Shown: positions 1 through 11,275 of the stretch, one piece after another | How the letters are laid out: each line of letters begins with the position of its first letter | How positions within the stretch are numbered: position 1 is the first letter of the stretch | DNA from: Rhizopus sp. PT2906 | Lineage: Eukaryota; Mucoromycota; Mucoromycetes; Mucorales; Rhizopodaceae | Direction: 5' to 3' | NCBI GenBank assembly: GCA_025529335.1 | Contig: JAMYHX010000120.1 | Location: 62,001-126,000 of the forward strand | DNA: 64,000 bases | Translations under genes and position numbers: made by a program | Notes under the pieces: model-generated | The model's input: the letters and a program-made list of their open reading frames with translations, nothing else | The model's database searches: none | What the model was told of the DNA's origin: nothing

Positions 1-509
1 TTCAACCGTACCTGCACCTAAACCCTCAGCACCTTCATTAGATCATGATGGAGTCAACAGAGTCCTAACAAAACGTAAGATTCAGGAATTGGTTGCTCAA
101 ATAGATCCATCAGAGAGATTGGAACCTGAAGTAGAAGATGTATGTAACGAGATGATCAAAGAAAGATGAGACAATTGATTTAACTTCTTTTGTAATAGAT
201 TCTATTGGAAATTGCTGATGAGTTCATTGAATCAGTCACTACCTTTGCCTGTCGACTAGCCAAGCATCGAAAATCAGATACTTTAGAAGTAAAAGATGTG
301 CAATTACACTTAGGTAATAGGATGTAAAGTAATAAAGAATCATGACTAAATCATATTTAGAACGTAATTGGAATATTCGTATACCAGGATTTGCAGCAGA
401 TGATATTAGGCCTTTAAGGAAACCAGCCGTCTCATCTGCACATCAAAGCAAAGTACAGGCTGTGAACACAGCTAAAAGTCAACTGGCATCAAACTCAAAG
501 AAGGATTAA
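1..509 (+). CDS. TAF12: TAF12, histone-fold subunit of TFIID/SAGA (5' end cut by window)
   Basis: This is the C-terminal part of TBP-associated factor 12, the histone-fold partner of TAF4 in TFIID and of Ada1 in SAGA. Three exons are visible: 1-139, 199-313 and 361-509. Splicing with GT-AG introns restores an unbroken histone fold: [10 protein letters not shown] at the first helix, then [10 protein letters not shown], then [10 protein letters not shown], followed by the family tail [10 protein letters not shown]. Unspliced, the frame stops at once, so both introns are well supported. The protein ends NSKKD with TAA at 507-509. The N-terminus lies before base 1 and the visible start is a proline/serine-rich linker. 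It converges on the Myb-like gene. Family identity is secure. Confidence 0.93.
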
Positions 510-862
510 TCATTAGTATATATGTTTTTAAATAAAAAATACTTTTTGTATACAATCAATCATTAGTTTTCTTTGTTATAAAATTGGGTTTTATTAGTTT
601 AATGGTTGCAATATATTCAAAAGGGAGAGAATGCAAGATAAACGATTGAAAGATTAAAGAAAGTGAACAATGCATGAGTGTATTATGTATATTGTGTATA
701 TGTAATTGGAGATATATCGTTGTAAACAACAATATATAAGGGAGGGATTTTAATGCTTTTTTTTGGTTTAATAATGAATTGCGAAGGGGGGAGGGGTATA
801 GTTGTAATGTTCTTCGTTCAACAAAAGATTCGATGTATACTGCAAAAGAAGATGATAGCTAC
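510..862. other. Intergenic region between convergent 3' ends
   Basis: AT-rich spacer between the TAF12 stop and the stop of the oppositely oriented Myb-like gene. It should hold both 3' UTRs and poly(A) sites (an AATAAA-like run lies just after the TAF12 stop). I see no gene, RNA gene or repeat in it. Confidence 0.6.
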
Positions 863-1375
863 TCAAGGCATTTCTACTTGATGGTTAATGAGATTGATAC
901 AGGCTGAGCGAAGTTCACATTCCTTCCAATCTCGGTTATTCAAATCAAGTGCCACAGATCTCCAAGCTTGCTTGAACAAGTGTGTGTTTTTCTTGATTGA
1001 ACTTAATAAGATACGGTCTTCATTCACAGACCAGCCCTTTCTCTGAGAGTTCTTTGCCCGTAATGTCTTGAAACGACCCCAGCAACAGCCACGAGAACGA
1101 TGCGGCAAATACTTGGCGGAGATCATTGCCCAGGAAAGTCCTTGAAGATAACCCTTTTGTAATAAATAATCTTCAGCGACAGTCCAAGGGATACGTGTTT
1201 GCTGTTGTTGCTCCTTTAGTTTACCAGGGAAGGCTGTGGGTGAAGATGGTACAGTGTCTGAAGAAGAAATTGAGGATGCACTTGACCATGACATTGAAGG
1301 AGATGTATAACCATAGTCAAAGTCTCGCTTTTCATATAGCTCGACTGTATCATTAAGCAAGTTTTTGACGTCCAT
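863..1375 (-). CDS. Myb/SANT-like DNA-binding protein
   Basis: Intronless 170-residue protein. Residues about 1-55 are a Ser-rich low-complexity region. Residues about 60-110 form one Myb/SANT-like helix-turn-helix (IPWTVAEDYLL ... SWAMISAKYLPHRS ... CWGRFKTL), and residues about 113-165 form a second, weaker repeat (GWSVNEDRILL ... WRSVALDLNNR). The tryptophan spacing and the acidic ED after the first Trp are typical of Myb repeats. A nuclear DNA-binding role is inferred from the fold only; targets are unknown. The ATG at 1373-1375 is the first in the frame. A very long upstream spacer separates it from the divergent aminopeptidase gene. It could also be a remnant of a transposon-derived Myb-like domain, though the frame is intact. 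Confidence 0.72.
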   Translation of the reverse strand: MDVKNLLNDTVELYEKRDFDYGYTSPSMSWSSASSISSSDTVPSSPTAFPGKLKEQQQQTRIPWTVAEDYLLQKGYLQGLSWAMISAKYLPHRSRGCCWGRFKTLRAKNSQRKGWSVNEDRILLSSIKKNTHLFKQAWRSVALDLNNRDWKECELRSACINLINHQVEMP

Positions 1376-4300
1376 TTTAACTTTGTGATATCTATGTATT
1401 TATGTACTTGTATATGTATATGACTATTTATAAATGTGAAATGAAAGAATTGGTTTATATATTATTTGCAAGCAAACGATATATAGAAAAAAGATATAAA
1501 AAGAAAGGGAATTTAAAAAGAGTATATTTTCGAATAAAAGGAAAAGTAAAAGAAAAAAGAATGGCCTATTTATATACTTTACCCTTCTTAACTGATCAAA
1601 ATATATGCAAGGGACGTGCATTATGAACATTCATTTTAGCAAACAATCCCCTATCTGTCCTTGAGACCTGACATAATATCAAAATCATGTAAAAAAAAAA
1701 GGAGAATTAAGCTGAAGATATATATATATATAATTTATTTACAGGGGCTTGAACAAAGCATGTATAAAAACAGTAGCAAAAGAGGAGGAGTTTGGTAAAG
1801 ATTTAAAATCAAGCCTAGACTTCCCCTTTTGTATCATGACTTGTCAAAAATGCCCTGTCAATAATATGGCTTTCAATTGGTAGCTTTGATAGGCAAGCAT
1901 AAAAAAAAGGGAGAGGGGGAAGGGAATAGCTGATTGTAAGAATATGAACCTACTTATCTCATTAAAAGCCTGCTTTATATAATTAAGTCGTTCTTTTTAT
2001 GAATTTTTTCTTTATTCTTCGATAAACGTAACTCTAACTTACTTTAAGTAATCTTGATACACTTCATTGCAGAAAGGAGTATTTAGGAAAGGAGCAAGTT
2101 ATTGAATGATCAAGACATCATGACCAGATATAAGAAAAAGAAACTTATTTGGCTTTTTTTCTTAATTAGTGATTAGTGATCTACCATAAAAGAAAGGTAA
2201 CGGACCATATGCTTATTGTATTAGCTCATATCCTCACAAAGAGAGAGAAAGAGAGACAGTTTCCATCCGTTAGTGTTTATCTTCCGTGTTTAACTTTAAG
2301 GATATGCTCTAGCTCATTACTATAAATGTGAATCATCTCATTTTGTGTATGCAAAAGGGCGTTTGATCCTCTCCTTATTCGTATTGATAATTAATTACTT
2401 TGCTTGAGGGAGAATATGATTTCTTTATTTATTGATGACTTTGATTATCTTCTTTTTCTTTTTTGTCATTGTAGAAAGTTACTGATCGTCAACTATATTC
2501 AGGTCAATTTCCGAAGTGATGCGTTACACTTTACCAAAATAAATTTAACAAATAAAGCACACACCCATCCTATTCTTTTTATCTTTCCTCTCCCTCGTTG
2601 TTTTTGCTGAACTGCCTTATAGAAGAATATTGTCCCTTGTCCTTACTAAGCGGTTTCTAACCTTATTTCTTTTACATACCACAGTGTAACCCTGAAGTTA
2701 CTGTTGTCATTTTCCCAATAATTACCCTTAAGGTTATGTGGCAAGGAAGTCATTTGCTTAACGTGATTCAAACATTATCATTGTCATTCATTCCTTAGTT
2801 CTATCAAGTAATCACGTTAAAGGTAAAGTTTCTGACGCTTACAGCTATCATTGCAATAACATTTCAAAGAATAATGCACACTGTAAAGAATATCTGTCAA
2901 GAGTTATCAATAACACCAAGCTATGACAGAGATGAGGAAATGGAGAATCATGAACATCACAGCTGTCTATGATCAGCTTGTTGGTTTGAAGCATTGACAC
3001 AAGCGCCTTTGTATGCAAATACTAAACAGCTGAGATTGCATACTATATGCCCATTGTTTGCTTAAGTAAGCCCTAATATAGCTTTATATTTGCGGCAAAT
3101 GATGGATGATAGCCAACATCATTGAACCTTAATAACTTTTGTCACATTGCTTTGCCTGCGCCATTTTGTTCGGCTGAACTTATACCGGCTTCGTGAGGAT
3201 AGCGCTTTACATAGTAACGTGTGCTAGTTTGAATAAAGTATTGAAAGGAGAGTTTATCAAAGGTGACCTCCTTGCCAATGACACTTTTGGAAAAAAAAAA
3301 AAAAAAAAGAGAATGAAACCGTCTTGTAAAATGATAGTAATAGCAACGTTCTTTGCACGACAATAGACTTGAGAATGTCATTGGAAATATGTTTTTTAAG
3401 GTGATTGTGGCTCAAAGGATACAAAGGGATACAACGTAACCTTCAAATGTTCTTTTGCGATCCTCTCAGGCCTACACCAATATGTATTATTTAGAAAACC
3501 TTTTATTGCCTAGTGCGTAGTCCAAAGCTTTGCAAACTTGTTGACTAGAAACAGATAAAAAAAAGACATCATGAGAAAGTTCCATTTCATTGACAAAATA
3601 GCACAAGGAGGGGAGAAGGAGGGTAATGAAAAAGTGAAAAAGTGGCTGCATTTACAGAAAAAGGATGGGGTGATTAAAGCATTTAGGCTGCTATTTCTAA
3701 AGGGAGAATCAAATCTAATGTATTTCTAGAAACGTGAAAAAAAGTAGGGAAAGGTACTACAAGGGAAATGGTAGGAAAATGCAAATGAAAAGGGCATCAG
3801 GATATTTTACTCATGGGTATATTGAGCACTTTGGGTAGCTGTCATATAGAGATATACTTTCTTAAAATGGATAGTGTGCCCGTTTATGCTCCCCTTGCTT
3901 ATTTTCCTGGAAACTACTCCAGTTGTGAAAGGTAAAATCGCGATTCTCCTCTATCAGAGATGATCGGAGTGCATAATGTTCCTTAATGAGCATATCTGTC
4001 AATATGCACTGTATAATATCCTGAGAATGTGCAGCCATAGCAGAAAGAAGCCCTTATTCTAACTTGACCGAGCACAAAGGATTTTGCTGTTTCTCAACCC
4101 ACTTTTGAAATCTTGTTGCTCAACAAGCATAGTTAATTTAGCTCTTGTACGATGTATAAATCTTGATATAAGTTTTATTTATTTAGAACATCCTTAACTT
4201 TGACCAATTTGATGACAAGTGTTACGGCATCATCTTTGCAGGTACAAATGACCACTTTCGGTTATTAATTCTTCCGCTTTACTCCCTATTGCCATCAACC

Positions 4301-5151
4301 AACACCTTTGTAAAACAAGCCAAGAATAGAAGAAGTCGATGTTTTCTTGCAACCTTTACAGAGCCTAATTTCAAGAAGGGTAGCATTTGCCTTACTATCA
4401 ATCCCTCTCTCTTTTTTGTCAACATACGCCCTCCATGTACAAGGAGAACTAGAATAAAAGGGAGTAATTTGAAATTCCATGCATGTTTCAACTGATATTG
4501 ATTGTATAGCTTGATGGACCATAACGAAGATAAAGAAAGTGATCCTTTTTGAAATGTAAATAAGAGAAAAAGCACCCTACTGTATTTAGTGATGACATGT
4601 TTAAGAAGCACGGCATCAAATTATAAGACAATAGATATGAGTTTATTAAAAGAGCCTTGAAGGGATTTGATGATATTTAACAAGACTAGTAGAATGTAAT
4701 ATCATTACCATAGTAATGCATTAAATAGAATATCGATCATATTCGTGACCATAGTATCCTTTCTTATGCATGAAATTCAGACTGTCTATATTTGGGGTGG
4801 CGAGAATCTTCCCACTAGACTTGCAAATACAGTTTTACATTTCTTTTTATGTGTTTGAAATACGTACATATTTCCTGAGCCAAGCTGTTCTCATGCCTCC
4901 AATGTAAAGAAGTGTTGTGACATATCAGGTACTGAAAGAACACTGTATTTGAGAATATAACTACAACTTGTTCCATGACTTATTTCATTTCTGCTTCCTT
5001 AATTTAACAAATGAACGACTCTATCATTGTAATTATTATTGTCGTCTTAATGCGCGTAAATGTGTCACGGTAAGCTGCGGCGTGCGTGTCAAGTCTATTT
5101 AAATAAAGTCAGTATTTATTCTTTTTCTCTTCCTTTTTTCCCATTTCAACT
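1376..5151. other. 3.8-kb region without a recognisable gene
   Basis: Unusually long spacer in an otherwise compact window, lying between two divergent genes. The open frames inside it (for example 2404-2610, 3142-3381 and 4279-4611) overlap each other on both strands, have low-complexity or hydrophobic composition and match no family I know. I found no tRNA, rRNA or transposase signature. It contains poly-A/T runs, a purine tract near 2240 and a 10-bp inverted repeat at 2759-2819. It must hold both divergent promoters. A long non-coding RNA or a decayed element is possible but not shown. Confidence 0.5.
2759..2819. repeat. 10-bp inverted repeat, 41-base spacer
   Basis: TAACGTGATT at 2759-2768 is matched by its exact complement AATCACGTTA at 2810-2819. 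The core CACGT/ACGTG resembles a bHLH or bZIP half-site. It could be a regulatory palindrome pair or a chance match in a long spacer. Confidence 0.35.
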
Positions 5152-8100
5152 ATGCCTCATTGTTGTTATTCCAAGGGTTCAAAAGATAATAAATTTTGCT
5201 CATCAAATGCTTTTAATCAATATGCGCCTAATAAAGTGATTGAACCTATCCATTTAGGTATTCAAATAAGCTTTTTATATACGCGTAATAATATTAACCG
5301 AATAATAAAAAGATATCAATTTGCAGTTTGAGGAACTTACAAAGAAGACCTTGAAAGGAAAAGTTACTCTCACTTTTAAGCATACAGGAAAAGCACTCAT
5401 TTCAAACAAGAATGACTTGTCAACAACTGTGCTCAATGCAGAAGAGTTTGAAAATGTCAAGGTGACCAGTGTTGACGGAGAAAATATCTCTTACAGATAT
5501 GACGGACATCTTATTCACTTACAATGGGAGACACCATTTACTGCCAATGCTGAACGTAAAGTTCTAATTGAATATGATATCGAGGATCCTATTGCTGGTT
5601 TGTATTTCCAGCAAGAAGAAGGTTCATCACACTGGGCCGTGACCGATCACGAAACAGAAAAGTAAATAATTTCCTTAAAAGGGATTTTGACATTTCAAAT
5701 TGAGCTTTATTTTGCATAGGGCCCGTTATTGGTTACCTACAGTTGACTATCCCACTGTTCGAACTACCTTAACCTGGACGATCACTGCCCCAGAAAAGTA
5801 TAGCTCATTAGCCAACGGATCTTTACTGGAGACAACTACAGTTAATGGGTTGACATCCACTCGTTGGGAGCTAACTTACCCTTGGTAAGATGATAGAGAA
5901 ACGGACTTAACGGTTGCTAATGGATACATAGCCCATCTTATTTGATTTGTTTTGCTGTTGGTGACTTCATTTCTGTAGATGATGAGGAAGTAAATGGAAT
6001 CCCTATCAAGGTATCTATATCAGTAACATGCTTGGTCCTATATGTTTTTTTTTACTAAGTTGAAACTAGTATTTCACATCCACGAAATATAAGGCAGAGG
6101 ACCTCAAGAGAACGTTTGATAAAACGCCTTCAATGATCAAGTGGATTCAGAAGAAAGTTGGTGTTTCATGTAAGTTCAAAAAAAGATCAATTTGGACATA
6201 CATCAATATGTACAACCGTAGTTCCCTGGACAAAGTACTACCAGATTGCCCTTCCACCAAGCCGCGGTGCAATGGAAAACATCTCTCTGGTAACTTATAA
6301 TCAGAGTTTATATTATAGCTGATACTAACCAGCAACACAATCTTATAGGTAACTTGGGGAGATAATTTTGTGATGGATGAAGTGTATGCTCTGGAACGCA
6401 AGCCATTTGCTGATGTTGTCAACATACACGAAATGGGTAAAGTATGATTGATTTACATGAGTGGGTTTTAATACAGTCATAGCACATACATACTTTGGTG
6501 ATCTTCTTGTTATTCGTCACTTTGAGCATGCTTGGTTGAAAGAAAGTTGGGCAACTTATATGGAATCGTGTAAGGCGCTATAGTGCTCTCTTCATGACGT
6601 AGCTTAACTCCCTATCATACCTTTAGGTTGGATAGAGGATCATTTATCTAAAGAAGATTTTGACTATGATTTGTTCTCTAATGCCCAAGGCTATTTTGGC
6701 GAATGTGAAAGATATATGGTAAAAAAGAATGCCTTAAGCCCATCTTTGTAATAACTTTTTTGCTTATTTAAACCTAAAGCGTCCCATCGTTACCCGCAAA
6801 TACGACTCTTCTTGGGACATGTTCGATTCACACATTTATCCCGGTGGAGGTTGGCGAATTCATATGCTTCGAAGACTTTTGGGCGAAGATGCATTCTGGA
6901 CAGGCGTTAAACACTATGTTGAAAAGTATTCATGTAAAACTGTCCAAACGACAGACTTTCAAAATTGTCTAGAGGAAGCATCTGGTCTGAATCTGACTCG
7001 ATTCTTTGATGAATGGATATACTCCAAGGGTTATCCTAAGCTTAAAGGCACATATGAATATGACATGAAGGCAAATGTTGTAAAGGTTACGCTGACTCAG
7101 ACTCAAGTTGATGCAGATAGCCAGATCCCTCTCTTTGCATTTGATGTGGATATTGAGCTGACAACGTCAGAAAAGAAGACCGAAACTGTTACTGTAACAT
7201 TTGACAGAGAAGACAAGGTTACTGCTATTATTGCATTACCTAAAGACGTTAAACCTGCTGCAATTCGAATCGACCCTGAGAACAAAGTTTTGTTCACTTT
7301 GGATATGTCTGCTGAACAAGATATCTTGATTGAGACTGCAAAAAATGCTAAAGATATTGTCAATCGTATCTGGGCATACTCAGAATTAATCAATAAGGCC
7401 ACTAGACCTGCCTTAAAGGCCGTACGTGAATTGATTAAAGAAGAACCATTTTACGGTGTTCGTGTCCGAGGTATATATCAATTTTTTAAAGCAAAGCAGC
7501 TCATATGACTAAACATCTATATTAGTGGCGGGTAAACTTGCCAAGTTGAATAGCACCTTGAGCATAGATATACTTGCAGATATGTTGACAGCAGAGAAAC
7601 ATCCTTTAGCTCTTGCTCCCATTGCCGCTCAATGCAAAGCACAGGATGATAGACTTCGTCAAGCGCTGATCAGCTTCCTTCAAAGAGAAAATCTCCCCTA
7701 CATGTATGTATCTCAAATACGTCTAGATCTGCTACTAAGTTCATATTGTCAACTAGTGCCCATGGTAGCGCTCTCACTTCTCTTGGATCTCAACGAAACA
7801 AAGATGATTTATCCTACCTGATTCAAGTAGCACAAGATGACAGTAAAATTGGACAGCATGCTCTTGTTCGATCGGGCGCCTTGACAGGTAACTATTTTTG
7901 TTTGTCATTATTAGCCTCATATATAGCTATTATTTTTTTGTAGCTTTGGGTAAGCACCGTAGTAAAAAGGCCTTTGAGTACCTTCTTGAGCGTGTAGAAA
8001 GCGATAAAGAGCCCCTTCGCGCTAAACCATTCATAATCAGAGCTTTGGTTGAATCATCCCCCTGGCAAGAAGAACTTTTACAGAAACAAGTGAATGAGAT

Positions 8101-8461
8101 ACTACGTATGTGAATGAAAATTAAGACCCTGTCATCTAACTCATGCTTTTATGTAGTCAAGCTGATAAGACACTTTGATCGTCAGGTACGCTCTGCCGCT
8201 GTTGTTGGTCTCGTTAATCTGAAGGATAAGTCTGCGTATGAAGCTATCGAGTCCACTCGTTGTATGTATGCAAAAGATGATCAATCATGGATGAATCGCC
8301 AACTAGAGAAATTGAAAAACATTAAATCTGCTGGCGAAGAAGTTTCCAAGGAGCTAATTGAGAAACTTGAAGAACGTGTCAAAAAGTTAGAAGATGAACT
8401 TTATGCAATCAAGGTTGAAAATGAAGTCAATTCTAAAAAATCCGAACAGGAAACCCAATAA
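5152..8461 (+). CDS. M1-family zinc aminopeptidase
   Basis: About 14 exons join to a protein of roughly 870 residues. The gluzincin signature is complete: exopeptidase motif GAMEN, then HEMAH with the third zinc ligand Glu in LKESWATYME. A zinc-dependent aminopeptidase removing N-terminal residues from peptides is therefore expected to be active. The HEMAH motif is itself split by an intron between HEM and AH. N-terminal beta-saddle residues (LDINLQFEELTKK) come first, the catalytic domain is central, and a HEAT-like helical C-terminal domain ends in a charged Glu/Lys coiled coil. The first exon (5152-5257) encodes an unusual Cys-containing start, MPHCCYSKG; no signal peptide is evident, so the enzyme is probably cytosolic. 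The intron after it ends at AAAAAG (5311-5312), which restores the frame; the nearer TTTGCAG does not. The subfamily is not certain. Confidence 0.9.
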
Positions 8462-8649
8462 AGCAAATGGTGAATGAGCTTTTGTAATTGATTCTTTTTT
8501 TTTTGCTTCTTATATAAACAAGATAAATAGCAATCGAAAGAATTCTAGATTAACAAACTAAACTTTTATTTGACAAATCAAAGTGTATCTTGTCATAGTT
8601 TACTATAGAAAAAATGGATAAATACACAATGATACCACATTATTGTCAC

Positions 8650-9256
8650 TTATGTTACCTGCTTCATAGCGTCCTTCTTTCCCTTGCGTTCAAGAATAGC
8701 ATTACGGCTCTTGTCCAACTTCAAGTTTGTGATAACAACCTTGGAAGCGCTAATGCCAATAGGAACAGTAGCACCGTTCACCTTTTCACGGGTGACACGA
8801 TCAATGTGAATAACCCACTTCTTACGGTAGACTTGAACAACCTTTCCTTCACGGCCCTTGTAGGTACCACGGACAACCATGACAGTATCGTCCTTGCGAA
8901 CAGGAATAGAGCGAACGTTGTACTTTTCACGGAGTTCTTTGGATAAAGGTGAGCTCATGATCTTGCGACGAACATCGGAGGTGGCAGTGAAGTGAGCCTT
9001 TCTGCTCTTTCTACGGGAAGAACTGACATCTAACAAACAAAGAGGTTGAGTTTTATGTGTCTTTAAGAAAGTGGTGGATTATTATTCTTCATTAATTAAA
9101 AATGAAGGTAGTGGCTGAGATGCATCCATACTGAATTCTGTCACTTTTTTATCTTTTCCCCTCTTCTCCTTCCATCCTTCATTTTTATATGTGCTGTAAC
9201 AAAGAATAAAATCCATCCATCTATTATAAAGCATATTTACCAGCAGAGAATTTCAT
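8650..9256 (-). CDS. RPL26: 60S ribosomal protein L26 (uL24)
   Basis: Cytosolic large-subunit protein uL24, which binds 25S rRNA near the exit tunnel. Exon 1 (9241-9256) is only 16 bases and encodes MKFSA plus one base. A 211-bp intron, long for this window, leads to exon 2 (8650-9029). The KOW motif is clear ([24 protein letters not shown]), as are [20 protein letters not shown] and [12 protein letters not shown]. Only the spliced start gives the conserved MKF N-terminus. Slightly short at about 131 residues, lacking the long basic tail of animal L26. No snoRNA box pair was evident in the long intron. Confidence 0.95.
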
Positions 9257-9710
9257 CTTGTGTTAGAAACGGATGAATATGAAAAAGGAGAGAGAGAAAG
9301 GATCTTTTGGGCATTTGCTCTTCTTTTGCCCTTGGCTGTTCCAGACATACACTTTTTCCCCCTTCAGCTCTCACACACACTACTGCTCTGGTCCCTCAAG
9401 GTTCAGCATCTGTCCGGTCCGAACATGTGACAATTCTCTATTTGATGCTGAGATTAAATTACGATCAATGCTTTGCAGTTACTCTTTTGGCTGCATTAAT
9501 GATGATGTAAAAGCATCAAGGCTTTACATGCCTAAGCTTTTACAACAAGTGGTTGTATGGTTTAAAATATTTTAGTATCTTGAGAAAATACTTAATTATT
9601 ACTTGAAATAATAGAGAAAAAGTAAAAGACGTGTTATTGTCTTTTTACAATTATGTTTGTAAATAAAGGAAGAAGAAAATGAAATGAAATACAGATACAA
9701 TGGCTAAACT
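9257..9710. other. RPL26 promoter region and 3' flank of next gene
   Basis: Spacer of about 450 bases upstream of RPL26. It contains a pyrimidine-rich stretch and short CA runs near 9370, but I recognise no gene in it. Confidence 0.5.
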
Positions 9711-10285
9711 TTATGCATTTTTGGTATGTATATTGACGGCTGAATAGGGTATTAATAGATTATTTTCGTGCGCATCCGTAAGACATCGAATCCAATTCAT
9801 GCGGCCAGCATTTGTTTTGAATCTTTTGACAAATACGATTTCGTCTGTTATTTGAGGCGTTGCAGGAGGACGTTTGGTTCCAACAGGTAACTTTTCAGAA
9901 AATTCTAAATTACTTTCAGAGTCTGTACATAGATTGGATAGCTGCCTTTTGCCACTAGCGTTGTATGTATGACCATTTTCAATTAAGCTTTCTGTCTTCT
10001 TGACATCAGGAATACCTGTTAAAGACTTTTTACTTCGGTGAATGTCGCTCCTTGTATTGTGGCGCCATTCACTTGACGCGAATCCATAGGTTCCTGCCCG
10101 TATATTTAATAATGAATTCACTATTAGATCTATCACTTTTTGGTTTTTCAAGATTCTTTTTGACAAAATATCTTGTCCTAATAAGAAAGTGGATGGTAGT
10201 TCGAAAGTTAACAACTTGTCATCTTGTAGAAACATAGGTAAAAAAAAAACCAAGTGAACATACCTTCAATGTCTAATTCTCTCAT
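9711..10285 (-). CDS. Unknown protein, two exons
   Basis: Exon 1 (10264-10285) encodes MRELDIE plus one base; a 41-bp GT-AG intron leads to exon 2 (9711-10222), giving 177 residues. The N-terminal part looks folded (LLTFELPSTFLLGQDILSK, then VIDLIVNSLLNIRAG), the middle is Ser/Lys-rich and polar, and the end is DEIVFVKRFKTNAGRMNW. I do not recognise a family. Both exons are open and splice consensus is good, so it is probably a real gene. Its promoter, start codon and exon 1 up to the 5' splice site lie inside one arm of the inverted repeat at 10258-10812, so a second copy of its first exon faces the other way. Confidence 0.6.
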
Positions 10286-10812
10286 TGTTGACAAGTGAAG
10301 AAAGAAAAACGGAAGGCACCACGTACACGTAGAAATACGTGTTTTGCTATTTGCACAGCATATCTACACAGTATTTTCACACTCTGCGACGCAAGTAATT
10401 CAATTTGCATAGCAAACAGCACTAGACAAACTACGCCCACACAACGCTATGTACAGAGCTGGAGTATAAGAGAATCATTTGCCGACGAGTCTGTAATAAT
10501 GTCTTTATTATGCTGAGAGCACATCATTAAAAATAGCATCGTTTTATAAGAAACCAGATTTATTGCATGAATTCATCACAAACAATGAGAATTGGGCATG
10601 GAGTATCTAGAAGAATAACGTATTTGCGGTCAGTTTTGTTTTTCTTTTTTCAAGTAATTTGTTTTACAAGATGTAGCACTTATAAGATAATTAAGATAAA
10701 TATGTTGTTTGCTGTGCAAATAGCAAAACACGTATTTCTACGTGTACGTGGTCCCTTCCGTTTTTCTTTCTTCACTTGTCAACAATGAGAGAATTAGACA
10801 TTGAAGGTATGT
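10258..10812. repeat. Inverted repeat, 103-bp arms, duplicating promoter and exon 1
   Basis: Arm 10258-10360 and arm 10710-10812 are reverse complements at 102 of 103 positions (the mismatch is at 10317/10753). The spacer is 349 bp. Each arm contains the same upstream sequence, start codon, coding bases for MRELDIE and the first bases of the intron (GTATGT). Only the left arm continues into a downstream exon. Each arm also carries the perfect palindrome ACACGTA-GAAA-TACGTGT (10325-10342 and 10728-10745). No target-site duplication is obvious at the outer ends. This could be a recent inverted duplication, a TIR element that captured a promoter, or an assembly artefact. Confidence 0.9.
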
Positions 10813-11275
10813 GTGTGTTGATAGTCAAACATTTCAACGGATGATCCAAAATTTCTACTGCTTGCCAAAAGTTTCTACCGGATTTAAAAATTCTATTTTC
10901 GAACGCAAAACACAGTATAGAATGAATATATAGCTTTTTAGATCAAAAAATAGTGAATATCTGTATTTGAATGAACTGTTTAATAACAAAAAAAACCTTG
11001 TCTTCAGGAATACAAAGTAAATACTTTACTGAGGCTCCTTTATTTAAATCTGCTTTCTATCTTTTTTATTCATAATTCATGGAAATTTATGCCAATTACA
11101 GCTCTTTTCGTTTACTCAAAATAGTTGTAAAAGCAGATTTGTCAAATATATTTTAACTATTCGCTTATAGATTATTTTACTTATTATATATTTTGAAAAA
11201 GCAACCATGTTTTATTTTATGAAAAATAAGAAAAAAATAGTAGAAGCAATTTTATTTATTTTTTGAAAATAAACC
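10813..11275. other. AT-rich spacer beyond the inverted repeat
   Basis: Very AT-rich sequence with long A and T runs. There is no continuation of the duplicated gene after the right repeat arm and no other gene visible. Confidence 0.5.

Noticed and set aside
4279..4611. 110-codon minus-strand ORF in the long spacer
   Set aside because: Overlapped by open frames on both strands, hydrophobic low-complexity content, no splice partners or family.
9030..9240. Possible snoRNA in the long RPL26 intron
   Set aside because: No convincing C/D or H/ACA boxes could be found on the sense strand.
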